From positions 1 through 36,098 of the forward strand of contig JAAXIH010000044.1 of assembly GCA_012270465.1 (NCBI GenBank): a DNA stretch of 36,098 nucleotides, written 5' to 3'. The notes below the pieces were generated by a model that saw only the letters and a list, made by a program, of their open reading frames with translations, did not search any database and was not told where the DNA came from. Origin of the DNA: Synechococcus sp. Lineage in GTDB: Bacteria; Cyanobacteriota; Cyanobacteriia; PCC-6307; Cyanobiaceae. This document shows positions 35,551-36,098 of the stretch, piece after piece. Both the position numbers and the translations under genes were made by a program. The stretch's first letter is position 1; the number at the start of each line of letters is the position of its first letter.

Positions 35551-36069
35551 ATGAGACCGTGCAGCCTCCTTGCGTTTGCTTCCGCTGTGGGCATCGGTCC
35601 GCCATTCGATGACAACCAGTCGTTTTTGGAGCTCTTTGAGCGCGTCAGCAACGGCCTCGATGAAGAGTCGAAGCTGCCGCTGTCGCTCTGGTTGTTTGAG
35701 GATCCCGATAGCCCTGTGGCCCTGCCGGGTGCCGCCTGTCTGGACCTGCACGACTGCCTGCACATCCTGTTGAACCGCGGCTATTCCACGGCCGATGAGG
35801 CCTTCGTGGTGGGTTTTTCCATGGGCAACGACCGGCGCTGCCGCCGCTGGCATCAGCGTTTGCTGGCCCTGGTGTCCCATCACTTTTATCCGCCTGTTTA
35901 TCGCCACAGCCGCCGTGATCTTTGGCAGTTCTGGCGTGGCGTTTGGCTCGGTCAGCGCACCTTGCCGTTGATGCAATTCACGCCCCACGATTTCCTCCGC
36001 CTGGGTGAGCACTTGGGCGAGATCCGTCAGGCCTTGGGGCTGCGCGATTGCTGCCAGCTTCAGGCTTGA
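35551..36069 (+). CDS. Coq4-like family protein
   Basis: Contains HDCLHILLNRGYSTADE, matching the HDxxH-x11-E zinc motif of COQ4; start uncertain. Confidence 0.65.
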   Translation: MRPCSLLAFASAVGIGPPFDDNQSFLELFERVSNGLDEESKLPLSLWLFEDPDSPVALPGAACLDLHDCLHILLNRGYSTADEAFVVGFSMGNDRRCRRWHQRLLALVSHHFYPPVYRHSRRDLWQFWRGVWLGQRTLPLMQFTPHDFLRLGEHLGEIRQALGLRDCCQLQA

Positions 36070-36098
36070 GCCATCAAGTGGTTCAGCAACTGATCAAG

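Noticed and set aside
1-36098. CRISPR arrays, tRNA/rRNA genes, transposases or prophage signatures
   Set aside because: No spaced direct repeats, cloverleaf or rRNA motifs, or transposase/integrase-like proteins were recognised on reading.

Overview
This window looks like a chromosomal segment of a high-GC picocyanobacterium (Synechococcus/Cyanobium type; inferred from gene content). It is mostly a nitrogen-assimilation island. From left to right:
- ppk, running off the left edge.
- An MFS transporter and a nucleoside deaminase.
- Molybdenum-cofactor genes (moaC, moeA, moaE, moaD, moaB/mog, moaA, mobA), with a TauE-like permease and hrpB between them.
- Nitrate genes: napA/nrtP permease, narB and narM.
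- A TrpD-like phosphoribosyltransferase, cyanase (cynS), a HEAT-like protein, focA, nirA, a CbiX-like chelatase and cobA (siroheme).
- An apparent guanidine-utilisation operon: GdmH-type ureohydrolase, HypA-like and HypB-like nickel chaperones, and an NMT1/TauA-type ABC importer. It ends in a translationally coupled Rieske oxygenase.
- A TIM-barrel protein, an AlkB-like dioxygenase, a cupin-like protein, a transglutaminase/alpha-E/ATP-grasp triad, and a Coq4-like protein.

The strongest signal is the 190-nt leader of the guanidine operon. It has a perfect NtcA box (GTA-N8-TAC), then an elaborate nested RNA fold. The 3' part of that fold (GGAACAAAAGCCTGGGAGA) resembles the 3' conserved core of the ykkC/guanidine-I riboswitch as I recall it. 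The 5' hallmark motifs of that class are not visible, so it may be a divergent or new riboswitch class. Perfect NtcA boxes also lie upstream of napA, between the TrpD-like gene and cynS, and upstream of nirA. All calls come from reading the sequence; no database search was run.
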